A stretch of 64,000 nt of DNA, taken from positions 38,167 through 102,166 of the forward strand of contig JAJEKB010000362.1 in NCBI GenBank assembly GCA_022393335.1, in the 5' to 3' direction. This document shows, one piece after another, positions 53,233-64,000 of this stretch (position 1 is its first letter; the number at the start of each line of letters is the position of its first letter). Source of the DNA: Macrotrachela quadricornifera. Taxonomy: Eukaryota > Rotifera > Eurotatoria > Philodinida > Philodinidae. Below the pieces are notes generated by a model. That model searched no databases. It saw nothing but the letters and a program-made list of their open reading frames with translations, and was not told the DNA's origin. Position numbers and translations under genes: made by a program.

Positions 53233-53491
53233 ATAATAGTGTGAAAGAAAAGAATGAGCGAGAGAGTAAAGAAGAAACCTGTTCAAATAGAAGGACAGAT
53301 TCGATTGAAAATCGTGCATACTCGTTCAAGGTTATTTATTTTGTCAATTATATACATAGGAAATTGTATTCTTATATTTTTTTTACAATCAATTCGATTT
53401 ATTTATTTTTAAATTATAAATAATTTATAAATAGAATCTAAAGTTTTATTTTAATCAGAAAAAAAAGTAGTACGTAAAATCTATAAATATA

Positions 53492-53521
53492 CAGTTGCAG
53501 CAAAAATTTATTCGGACGAGG
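53492..53521. mobile_element. solitary Tc1/mariner-type terminus
   Basis: TA followed by CAGTTGCAGCAAAAATTTAT and TCGGACGAG resembles Tc1-family terminal inverted repeats (CAGT...GCAAAA-type ends with a CGGAC-like motif). I could not find the matching inverted end downstream, so this is either a decayed element or a chance likeness. Confidence 0.4.
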
Positions 53522-54126
53522 CTTTTTTTTTGTGATCAAACATAATTGAAATAAAGACCTTTTAAGATTTGATGGATATTAAAAGAATCACCACGTTGTT
53601 CATTATTTACACTTTATAAAAACAATGTTATTGACTGAATCTGTGTTGAATGAAAGATCAATCTTTGAAAATCATGCATGTTTTAGGCACAAAAACTATT
53701 CATACGATTTCATTAATGGTAACATTTTTTCGTTTTTTATTATTTCAAAAAATATGATTGTAAAGTTATTAAATGCAGTAAAAAGGCCGAGTGGCACGTC
53801 TAAATTTTATTTGTTTCATAATTCAATCTTATTGCGAAAGCAGCGTTTGTTCACAATAATGGATCTTTATTTTTAGATGTATTGTCTCATAAAATCGAAA
53901 AGAAGATATCAAAAATGAAAATATTGAAAAGCTTTTGATAAAAATAATGTTCAGGGAACGTTTTCATGTCCAATAAGATATGAAAGATTACTCTCCTAAG
54001 CAACTACATTAAAGGAATGTTTTATCTGTATATTCAACGAATTCATGTTCTTTTCTATTACATTGGAACAATCGATTGAATAGGTGAACACAAAAATGGC
54101 ATTCATTATCTATTCCAAAAGCAAAG

Positions 54127-54865
54127 CAGGGTTGTGACCGGTCTAGAATTTTCAAACCGGTTCGGTGCGACCATTTGAAAAAATGTTTTCGACCGGTAAA
54201 AATCGGTCAATACATTAGGTCATTTATTGCTGGTAAAAATGAAATATAGCAAAAAATATCGATTTTTATACTTTTTTTTCACGCTTTTATTAGTGTTGCA
54301 CAATAAATATATCGTGCTATAGTGGTTTAGTAACGGTAGAGTTATTAAACGATGAATATAAGCTATTTCTCTCTGGAAGAGAGAAGGGTAGTTCTACCCA
54401 ACATGTGATTCTTTAAGTGTATATCTTGATATTTTTCACGCATGTTTTTATAGGAAAAGCTAATATTTTTTAGAATCAGAGTGGTGCTGCCTTAAATCTA
54501 CTCTGTAACAAAGCATCAATGCGATTAGTTGAGAAGTTTCTATTAAGTAACACTGTTATAATTGTGCTGTTCAAGAAATAAAATAAAACTTCGCTAAAAA
54601 ATTTAAAATATTTAAATAAATTGAAGAAAATAAAACTAATAAATCTTGAAAGAGCACGACTATTTTGACGATTGCACTTAAATTTACTGTTGATAAATGT
54701 TTTAAGAGAAAAATAACGTGTTAAAAAAGTTGTAAAATTCAGTTTTTGCCTGACTCCTAAGGCGAAATGGGAGTAAATTTTTGGATTAAGACATAGTTGT
54801 AGATCGGTAAAAACCGATGAAAACTGATCGATCGAATCATCTCAACCGGTCCGATTACAACTCTG
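54127..54865. mobile_element. hAT-like non-autonomous element
   Basis: The left end starts CAGGGTTGTGACCGG and the right end, reversed, starts CAGAGTTGTAATCGG, matching at 12 of 15 positions. CAGGGTTG-type ends are typical of hAT transposons. Subterminal CCGGT/ACCGG and CGGTAAAAATCGG / CGGTAAAAACCGA motifs recur near both ends. The 739-bp span has no transposase frame. An 8-bp target duplication is not evident, so it is old or the boundaries have mutated. Confidence 0.6.
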
Positions 54866-56640
54866 GTACGTAAAAAAAGAGATTTCCATTATTGACTACG
54901 TAAACAATTGAAATATTTTTTTCCAAAGTATTGCTTCAAATATGTGTAATGACTAGAATAATACATATTTTCGAAGTTCATTCTTTCGTTAGAGTAAAGA
55001 CGTTTAGTTATCTATTTCTATACCAATGCTTTACTTTCAAATGACAATCAAAAAGGAAAGAAAACAGCATCAATATGGCGTCAGTTGTTCTTTTTGTTTG
55101 ATACACACTTGTAATTGACTATCTATTGAGTTAACTGATTTTTTCTAACATGAAGCCCAAGTCTATCGAATTTTCTATATCAGACGATTTAGTTTCTTTT
55201 GAAGTTATTATTGGATATGAATTGAGAAGTACACAATCGAATTCAAATTAGGAGAAGTAAAAATCCATATTAGAAAGGCAAATTCCTCAGGGTTAAATAG
55301 ATCGTAAAAAGAACACCTGCTAAGATAAATGTACTATAATAAGAAAGCGGAATAGCCCTAACAAACTACATAAAAATCCAATATTTCACGGCGTGAATTT
55401 TAAAGAAAGCCACAATGACAAATAAAATGTATAAATGATGTCAATAGGAGCTAATAACAACAATAATATACCCATAGTATCATAAAAACAAAAATTATAC
55501 AAGTGTCACTTAATCTTTCCTGCGTCTATTAACCTTATAATTCAATTTTTTGAAGTTATGGCAAATAAAAAATATCACTATTATCGTTGTTAGATTAATA
55601 GTTTTTGTCGTAATTGTATGTGAATATTTTATATAATGTTGAAGATAGGTTTCCATGATTATATATAGAAAATTGAATGCTTTCTAACAATTTATTAAAA
55701 GTTGTTTTCAGCTCTCTTGAATGGTATGAGCTAATTAAGTGTCAATTGTTGAACCGGTTATACAAATGTGTCTTCTTGTTTAGCAAACTTTTGTGACAGA
55801 TCACAGCATTTGCAGTTTACTGCTACTAATAATGAGATACAAATTTATTTTAGGGTGGGGCTGATCGAAAGTTATCTGATACTAATTAAATTAGTGGAAA
55901 TGAATTGTCAACAACAATTATTTCTCGGGGCACGTGTAAACTAAAGTTTGTTTCTTATATTCTTTAAATCATATGATGCTGTTCTTATACGTAATTTAGA
56001 TAAAGACAAGATTGTAGATTAAAAGTATTATATTATAAATTATTCAAAGCTTTTTATTAATGTAATATGAGAATAAAGAGAGTCATTAGGTAAAAATAGT
56101 TTAAAAATACCTTACAATATTAATCCATCTCATATTCATCTAAATGTTATTAATTATTTATTAAAGGCCGACATTAACAGAATGTCACATGCAACATTTA
56201 TATAAATGCTTGAACTACGTGATTCTTTGATAAATATTATATCCAACGTGATAGTACTGATTAAATAAATAAAGCATGATTAACTCACGTAATTTCAAAT
56301 ATATTGAAAATAAGTTAGAAAAAGAACGCATAAAACTTTTTGACAAATTATTAAAAAGAATCGGATTTTCTATAAATATAATTATAGCAGCATTTCATTA
56401 AAATTTGATAAAATAGAACTAAATATATCTTTTTATCTTTAAATTTTTATTTAGTATTATCTAAATATTTGAATTATCATCAATAAATAAGTAAATTTAA
56501 CTTATAAAGCTAAAATAAGTAAAAATTATCTAATGTTTAATCATTTATTTTTTTGTATTATTTATAATAAAAACAAAAAAAAAAGCGACTCGAATCATAA
56601 TAATAATCACAATTTTTAATATTATTCAATATTTTATTAT

Positions 56641-58159
56641 TTACAACGGTCTTCTTATTTCTGTTGGATGTCTTCTTGATAAATCAGATGATCTTCTTAA
56701 TGATATATGTGTATCTTCATTTGTTTTAACCATCATAACAGTAAATTGTTGATATTCTCGATGTGTTCTTGATAGATTTGTTAAATTTGTTTGTTGATTA
56801 CGTAAATTTAATGAATTATGACAATCTTCATTAGTTTTTATTAATGAATCACTTTGACTTACTGGAGAATTTATAGTTTGTAATTTTGATCCAAAATGAA
56901 TTGATGAACATTTTGAATTATTATGTAAATTATCAAAAATAGGTCGACCTAATTTTGCTGAATTCTTTCGATGAGTAGTAAATCGAGAAAGTGATGTACG
57001 TATCATTGCTCTATATAAAAAAGAAAAAAGAAATTAATTTTATATAAATTAAAAAAATTTAATGAATATAACTTACTTAAAATTTCGAAATGTTCGAGTA
57101 TAAATAAAAAATTTACAACATAAATTAATTTCATAAAGTATAACAGTTAATTTTCTTGAAACAAGAATCATTATTATACCTAATGTTTTCTCTTCATTTC
57201 CATATAATAAATCGAGCACAATCATAATACCTGGGAATGAAAAAAACAAAAAAGGAAAACACTAACAATAATTATTATTTTAATTTTAAAGATATATATA
57301 TATTCATACCAGTTGGTGTATGAAAAATAAGAAATAAAATTGATATAACTAAAACTGTTTTTGTTGCTTGATTATACATTAACTGATGAGTTTTGGAATC
57401 ATTTAATTGAAATTTTTTTGCAGCTAATTTTATTTTATATATTATAATTAAACTCATTATTAATGTAAAACATTCAGGTAATATAGTCCATATCATTAAA
57501 TTAAGATTTCTCATAATAACTATCGATTTATGTGTACCATTACATGCAACAACAGAAAAAACACTAACTTGATCAATACCTTTTAAATCATATAAACGAT
57601 ATAAACATAAAATTATAACAATTATTGCTAAAATAATTATAGATATTTTTGTTCGTATTCGTGTATATGATAAACGACTTTTTAATGAATATGATATACA
57701 TATAAAACGTTCAATTGTTAATAAAACAATAATCCATGTTGGAAAAATTAAAAAAAATTCTGTTAATACACCAATTATACGACATAATACATATGAATTA
57801 CGAAAATTATCATCAAATTTTCCATTTTGTCGAAGCATTGGTAATGTAAAATTAATATGTAAACCAATTGTATCAGCTAAAGATAATACAAATAAATAAA
57901 CATTTTGTGAATTACGTTTTTTCATTTTAAGAAAACAATATAATGATATTAAATTAAGTATTGTACCAATTATAATTAATAATACACTTACTGGATAAAA
58001 TATTCGATTTATATAACATTCAACTTTTAATGAAAATATTAATGTTTCAACCATTTGACATGCTTCAGTATTATTTGATATTTTATCAAAACATAATCCA
58101 TGTATATATGCTGATTCTTGCAGACGTGAACATGAACTATATAAATTAGAATTACCCAT
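56641..58159 (-). CDS. rhodopsin-family GPCR, neuropeptide-receptor type
   Basis: Three exons (58159-57310, 57230-57077, 57010-56641) join in phase to 457 residues. Seven hydrophobic segments can be followed. Landmarks: Asn in TM1 (GTILNLISLY), Asp in TM2 (LSLADTIG), Cys in TM3 (VLCRIIG) pairing with Cys in loop 2 (VVACNGTH), ERF in place of DRY after TM3, FLIFHTP in TM6, and a degenerate TM7 end (CCKFFIYTRTF) in place of NPxxY. The intracellular tail of about 120 residues is Ser/Asn/Arg-rich and likely phosphorylated. N-terminal Asn-Thr glycosylation site and cysteines are present. General form resembles FMRFamide/peptide receptors common in lophotrochozoans; the ligand is not inferable from sequence alone. 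Confidence 0.87.
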
Positions 58160-59971
58160 TTTTAATTATTTAATAAAAAATATATCTAAATAAAACAAAA
58201 AAATTTAATTATTATTCAATTAATATAAGTTTCATGTTTTAATTCTAATGAAGCTATGCTGACAAACTATGTTTTTCAAGATGGATAAACTTACTTTTGT
58301 TTAATCATCTATAAATCGTTGTTAAAATACTTCTCAATATATGAACTATAGTTTTTTTGACATTTTTTCTTTTCTTTCTTTTATGAGATCCATATTTTGC
58401 TTCAATAATAATAGATTTTTGACATTGATATGAATTCTATGTTTCTAATAACATCTCACTGTCAAATGTCATTTTCTTTAAAAGAAAAATACTAATCAAA
58501 AAACAAATTTAAAGTAATTTTATGTATACGTACTTATTTTTCTTAAGAAAGATATTCACTTGTGATAATTATACAAAGATACCGATTGAAAAGAAAGAAA
58601 AAAAGTATTGTTAATCCGATTAATAAAATATAGTTTTATTTCTAATGACGCAAAATGAAAAGAAGATTATAAAGAAAACTACAAACTTTTTTTTATACAG
58701 CTAGACGTTATTATTAAAAACTTGTTTTTGATTTAAAATTGTTGTACGAAAATAGATTTGCATATGACATAAAACCTAATTATGAATGACGTAAAAAAAA
58801 ATAAATATGTCTCGAATGTTGTTTCCTGCAGTCGTATAGCTAACTATGAAAAAAATAGAGAAAGAGACAAAACGGATCTGGCTGACACGCAGTAAAAGTG
58901 CCTTATTCTTCTTCGTACTATTTACATCCTATATGTTTAACATATCTAATTGTTCAATGCGCATTTTTATGAGAACTAACATAGTTCCTGAAAATGAAGA
59001 ATATATTCGATTCATTAATTTCTCATTCAAACATTTGATACTCTAATCTATTCAATTATTACATTAATAATAATCCCAAAAAATTAAGATAAAAAATTAG
59101 AATGTAGATAATTTTATATACGTGATTATGAGATAATAATGCTAAAATTTACATGATAGTCAATATTGTCAAGCCATCTGTCATGCTAAACAGCATCGTT
59201 TAGTATAGATTTTTATTTTTGATTTTAATTAGAAAAAAAAAAAATTTTTTCTATGAATACAAAATAGTCAAACGAGAAATATGAGTAGACATAGAAAAAA
59301 AGACGATGCTTATAACAGCAAGTGTTTATATTTGTCTACTTTTTCAGTCAATATTCTGAGTATAATTATCAAAAATGTTATTTCTTGTTTTTGATGAATA
59401 TAAGTGACAATTTTATAATATCGAACTAATAAGTCAATGATAAATGAAATACTTAAAAATAGTTCCCATAAATATTCTGTATTACATCTACTATTAAACA
59501 GACTTGTATCTGTATATACAAGGGGTTTTTTTTAGACAAATATTTATGCAAAAAAAAAACGTCGTTTCTAGTCAAATAAATTGTTACAAAGATAACCTAT
59601 AATTGACAACCATGACATCCATTGACATTTTTGATAGATTAAAAAAAAAGAAAACTATTCTAAAATAATCGTACATTATACTGAACCTATTGATGTTTTT
59701 GTTTTTGTCATAATCTATTCATTATTATCTGTCTTCTTTTTCTTTTGTTTATACTTGAACATCATTAAAAAATATTTTATTAACAACTTATTTAACATTC
59801 TATTTACCCAAAAAAGACTAAAACTAATGATGGTATAGTTAACTGAATTGTTCATTCAAATGAATAGATGTCAAATAAATCAAACTTTATTTAATTTTTA
59901 AAATAGAATAAGAAAATATGACAAAAGAAAAGAAAAGAGAAAAATTTGGATAATGTTTTTCTGTTTTATTT
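58160..59971. other. intergenic upstream of GPCR, downstream of IQCG
   Basis: 1.8 kb AT-rich. It probably contains the GPCR promoter and the IQCG 3' end. No other feature supported. Confidence 0.4.
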
Positions 59972-62900
59972 CTATTTCTTCTTCTTTTTTCCTTTTTTTC
60001 CTTTTTTCTTCTTATGTGGTCCAATAGCATGTCTGACAAGCATTCCTCTCCACCATGATTGAATTTTAACTGCAGCATTCATCTGTTGTTCTTCACGTTC
60101 TAATTGTCGACGACGACGTTCTTTCTCTGCTCGATCTTCGCGTACAACTTTTTCATATTGAGTAAACTTTAAAAAACAAAACAATTAAATAATATTTCAT
60201 TTTCTTTTTTTTTTGCTCTACTTACATCAGCAGCAATCTTTTGATAAGTTGCTAAATCAGCTGCACGTGCAGCTTTTAATTTATCTAATTGAGTTTGTAA
60301 AATAGCTGTTTCTTGATTATATTTTTCAAGCCATTCATCTGTTTTTTGACTTGTATCCTAATTAAAAATAAAAATCAATATTTAAAATAATAAGAAAAAA
60401 ATTCAAATTAATTGTAATACTCTTATAAAACCACGTAAGAAATTTTCTGTTTCAGAATTACATTTCATTTCATCTTCGTGACGATTTTCTAATGACTAAA
60501 ATGAAAAAAAATTAACTAAAATAAGATAACTTTTATTTCTTCTCATACATCTTGTTCTCGACGCATTTCTTGTTCAGCAAGAAAACAACGTTCACGTATT
60601 TGTTCAAGATGATTTTCACATTTTTTCTTTTCATATGTTACTTCAAGTTGTGCTTTTGCTTTTGCTTCTTGTAATTGATCTTTTTGATAGGCTATCACTT
60701 CAGCACGTCTTGACAATTCTATTAATTTTTCTTGACGAACATTTTGAATACTTTGTGTTAATTCTTTTATATGTTGACGACTTTCTTCTTCACTAGATAT
60801 TTATATACATTTATTCTTATTAAATAATAACAACAAAAAAAAAAATAACACTTTGCAAAACATAGCATATTTTTAGATGATTACCTTATTAAAATTTTCT
60901 AATAGATCTAAAATAATTCGCATAAATGTATATACCAGACTAATGGATTTTATGACCTAAAATCTTATCTTAATATAGCAACAAAAATAATAAGATCAGT
61001 CAGTATATCTAATAGTTTGTGTCTGAATTTGATTGTAGCTTTTATATTGAAATCATGCGATTGAACTAAGTACTTTTCTCTTCTTTATTTAGTGCAATCG
61101 GAATAATGTACTTAAAATATAATGTCGGTCGCGTTTTTTGATAGATAAATCTTATTTTTATATTAATTAGTTATATTTTATATTAAATAGCTTTGTAGGA
61201 AAAGCTCTTTTGAACTAGTCTATTTTTTTATTTGATGAAAAAAAATCTAGTTAAAATTAATATTCTCAAATAATAACTTCAAAAAGTTTCGAGAATAGTC
61301 TATATTTATAGATAACAAAAAATTTACATGTATTAATTATTTTAAGTATCTTTTAGTTATTAGCTAACGGCAAGGCAACAATTATTATACGTAGAAAAAA
61401 TACTATTATTATCAAAAAAAGAGGCAAATATGAGCTAAAAAACTATATTTGTATGGATTTACGAATATTTTTATTTGTTTAATTTAATATTTTAAATAAA
61501 GAAATGAGTAGCCTAAATACAAAATTATCCGCATAAATACTGAGGCATATAGCATTTCAACAAATGGAATCAGAAATTTATTTCTTGCGCAATTAGATAG
61601 AGCAAAGTTTCTCCTTTAAAATACATAGTTGGAAAAAGACATTGCATGAAGTTAACATATCTCAATTTAATTCTTCCTTTAACTACCATATTTTCGTTAA
61701 AAAATTCACTAACGATCTAAAACTTACATAATGTGTGAATAGTATGAAATTTTCATTATGATTTAACGCGTTTGTAACTCAAGAAGACTATGACCAACAT
61801 AGTTTAATTCTTTTTTTCAATTAAAGATTAATTGCTAATTTAGATTAAAAATATGTCATGGAATCGTAAAACTTCTACAACGACAGGCTAACACAATACT
61901 TTCTGATTTAAATAAGTTAGAGATCACTTTTGATAGTTTTTAGGAAAGCTTAAATTCGGACGTTTTAACTTCATCAAAGTTTTTTTTTCAAATTATACGT
62001 TCTATAGCAGAGACTTTACCCTATCTCTAAGTAACTATAAAAGAAATATATTCTTTATAACCTACTATCGTAATAGTACAGATTCTGACATTTATGTGGA
62101 TTCTTTTGTGCTCTAGATTAGTATCTTAGTTAGTAATAATAATATATATATACCTTCGAACAACATTAAGAAATTGACTTTTTGATTCTTGTTCTTGTTC
62201 AACCATCATTTTAAGTGGTTCAATAGATTTATGATCATTAAGTGCAAGAATTGATTTTGTTAATAATTTTTCAAAATAATTACTAAATAAATAAAGAATA
62301 ATATTTTATTATTAATCTTTATAGATAAATTTGAATTCTATGATTTTTAAAATTTTGTTTTATGACATACTGAAAACAATATCCTATCGACAGATATTAT
62401 TAATTTCAATAAAAAAGTTACTGAAGTATCGAATAATTGAACTAGAATACATGATTTTATTTAAATCATATATGAAAAATAAAATTCAAGGATCTTACAA
62501 ATATTTTTAATGATTATCCTAATTAAAAGATATAATTAGTTGTTTGTATTAAATAGAAAATATTGTATGAAAAACATTTCATTAGAAAATCTCATTATGA
62601 CTTTATAATGTTCGTAAATCATGAAATACGAGATTAATAAAATCATTTTATATATGTAATTACTGATGTTGATGTAATAAGAATTAATTTATTGTGTTTG
62701 AACTTGAATCCAACAAAATAACTGTATCCAATGTTAAATTGACCTTTTTGGGGCATTTTTAATTCATTTCTAGGGTTTATTTTTTTAATATGAAAAAATA
62801 TTCTAGCTAATCTCAATAAATGAATAAGATTAACAGAAACATAATTTTATTGAGAATGACGTAAATTAATACTAAGCAGTTAAGCATATTAAGATTTATT

Positions 62901-63620
62901 TCATAGCTGCTTGTAAATTTCATCAATTATATGCTATTCTTAACAAGTGTTGTAAATGTATTTTTTTTGATATCTCGAATTCTTCACTTATTAAATCATT
63001 ATGATTATCATCTGTAGATGAATATTTTTTTTAATTTCAATTAATATGAATTTCTAAATTTTTTTCTTTTGATATTATTCTAATCTTATAAATAGTATAA
63101 ATAGAATAGATATAAGGATTCAATATATCGAAATAATATTAAATACAAAATATAAATTACCGATCTTGTTCAACTTTTTTCATATTATCAGCTGTCAATG
63201 GATTTTGATTAAACATTCGATTAATTTTATTCACACCTGTTTTTAAATCAGCTGTAGTTTTTTTTAATTCTGTACTTAATTCTTCCATTAATTTTTGACT
63301 TTCTTTTGCATTTGGTTGTTCTAATGTATCATGCATTTTATTTTGTTGTAATTGACTTCGATGTGATATTTGTGCATCATAATTATCTTCAATTTTATTT
63401 TGTGCACTTAATACACGTTCAAGTTGATTACGAACAATCTTTAATAAAAATTTTTTTTCGTTGTAAAATAATTAAAAAATAAAAATTAACAAACTTCATC
63501 AGCTGAATCTGTATATTGATAATGTGGTGGTACTAATTTACCAAGAATATGTAATTCTTCAGCTGCATCTTCTAAAATTGCTGAATAATCTAGTGCATCA
63601 CCTGGTGATAATGAAAACAT
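59972..63620 (-). CDS. IQCG: IQCG/DRC9, nexin-dynein regulatory complex subunit
   Basis: DRC9 is a calmodulin-binding coiled-coil subunit of the nexin-dynein regulatory complex in motile cilia. Seven exons (63620-63495, 63438-63161, 62282-62154, 60792-60549, 60495-60421, 60357-60226, 60166-59972) join in phase to 392 residues (human about 443). Matches to the family: start region ALDYSAILEDAAEELHILGKLVPPHYQY, VIAYQKDQLQEAKAKAQLE, ETENFLRGFI, DEWLEKYNQETAILQTQLDK, LKAARAADLATYQKI, YEKVVREDRAEKERRRRQLE, and one IQ motif (AVKIQSWWRGMLVR, about residues 359-372). The C-terminus is a Lys/Gly tail as in human. Two introns are long (about 878 and 1,361 bp). Presence fits an animal with motile cilia, such as a rotifer. 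Confidence 0.95.
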
Positions 63621-64000
63621 TATTTCAGTATTCGTTATGATTTCGTCATAGTATAAAAATAAATGATCAAAATTATTATCATTTTTTTATCCGTTACTAA
63701 GTGCAAACCTTCGATATGAAATGCATAAGTGTGTTATTATATGTATTATTAATTTTCTTATTTTGATATTACTTTTAATAATTTTTATTTTATTTTTTAA
63801 TAAAATCTTTTTATTTCAATTTAATATTAATTGAATATAATCGCCATTCATCATTACATTATACCTCGTTAAAGGATATCATCAGTTGTTTTGTGTATTG
63901 TATGATCCAGACAAATCTTATGTGGTCTTTAAGAAGGATGAATTACGTCGATTTTGCTCCGTTTTTTTGGTTTTTTTTGGCTTTTTTATATCTATAATTT
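63621..64000. other. 5' flank of IQCG
   Basis: AT-rich with no gene seen; it should contain the IQCG promoter on the minus strand. A T/G-rich stretch (63959-63985) closes the window. Confidence 0.4.

Larger units (their letters stand above)
53233..56640. other. intergenic region with transposon remnants
   Basis: 3.4 kb. It holds a Tc1-like terminus at 53492 and a hAT-like non-autonomous element at 54127-54865 (listed separately). The rest is AT-rich with no supported gene. The frame at 53625-53876 is not transposase-like by eye. Confidence 0.4.

Noticed and set aside
53625..53876. Open frame next to the Tc1-like end, considered as transposase
   Set aside because: No DD35E/D-type motif or helix-turn-helix can be seen; composition is that of random sequence.
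35511..58159. Pairing the putative neuropeptide with the GPCR 21 kb away as ligand and receptor
   Set aside because: Proximity alone gives no evidence, and the receptor's motifs do not identify a ligand class.

Overview
The window is nuclear DNA from a small-genome animal, most likely a rotifer and probably a bdelloid (inference). It is strongly AT-rich. Genes carry many short GT-AG introns, often 45-120 bp, and metazoan proteins are recognisable: the ciliary dynein regulatory subunit IQCG/DRC9, the heparan sulfate enzyme NDST, VMP1, and a neuropeptide-type GPCR. Several start codons sit directly behind pyrimidine-rich AG sites only 38-131 bp after the stop of the gene upstream. That is the layout of spliced-leader trans-spliced polycistrons, which bdelloids are known to use. 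Exon coordinates given here were derived by hand from reading frames and splice phases.

Layout. 0.3-5.6 kb: VMP1 (-), then a LURP-one-related protein and the AMSH/STAMBP deubiquitinase (+, operon-like). 6.3-12.1 kb: NDST and the complex I assembly factor NDUFAF3 (+, operon-like). 14.5-20.3 kb: a secreted LRR protein with a large first intron and a small membrane protein (+). 22.5-30.8 kb: a three-RRM protein, cytosolic glutaminyl-tRNA synthetase and a small unknown protein (+, the last two operon-like). 30.8-34 kb: a relic zone with a Tc1/mariner-type MITE, a dead mariner transposase, a decayed coding exon and a GC-richer block. 34.9-36 kb: a small coiled-coil protein (+) facing a putative neuropeptide precursor (-). 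40.5-44.2 kb: MIX23 and NUDT9 (+), with an antisense coding-like frame inside a NUDT9 intron. 46-46.8 kb: an intronless, GC-rich bulb-type lectin, probably a foreign gene, whose 3' end is frameshifted. 48-53 kb: two uncharacterised low-complexity proteins. 53-55 kb: transposon remnants (Tc1-type terminus, hAT-like non-autonomous element). 56.6-58.2 kb: a peptide-type GPCR (-). 60-63.6 kb: IQCG/DRC9 (-).

Most genes are unrelated housekeeping or signalling genes. The most interesting item is a three-exon precursor at 35.5-35.9 kb. It encodes a dibasic-bounded peptide with a Cys-Leu-Trp-Lys-Val-Cys ring, reminiscent of urotensin II and CNMamide cores. Other notable items are the operon-like pairs, the lectin of foreign character and the dense cluster of decayed mobile DNA at 31-34 kb.
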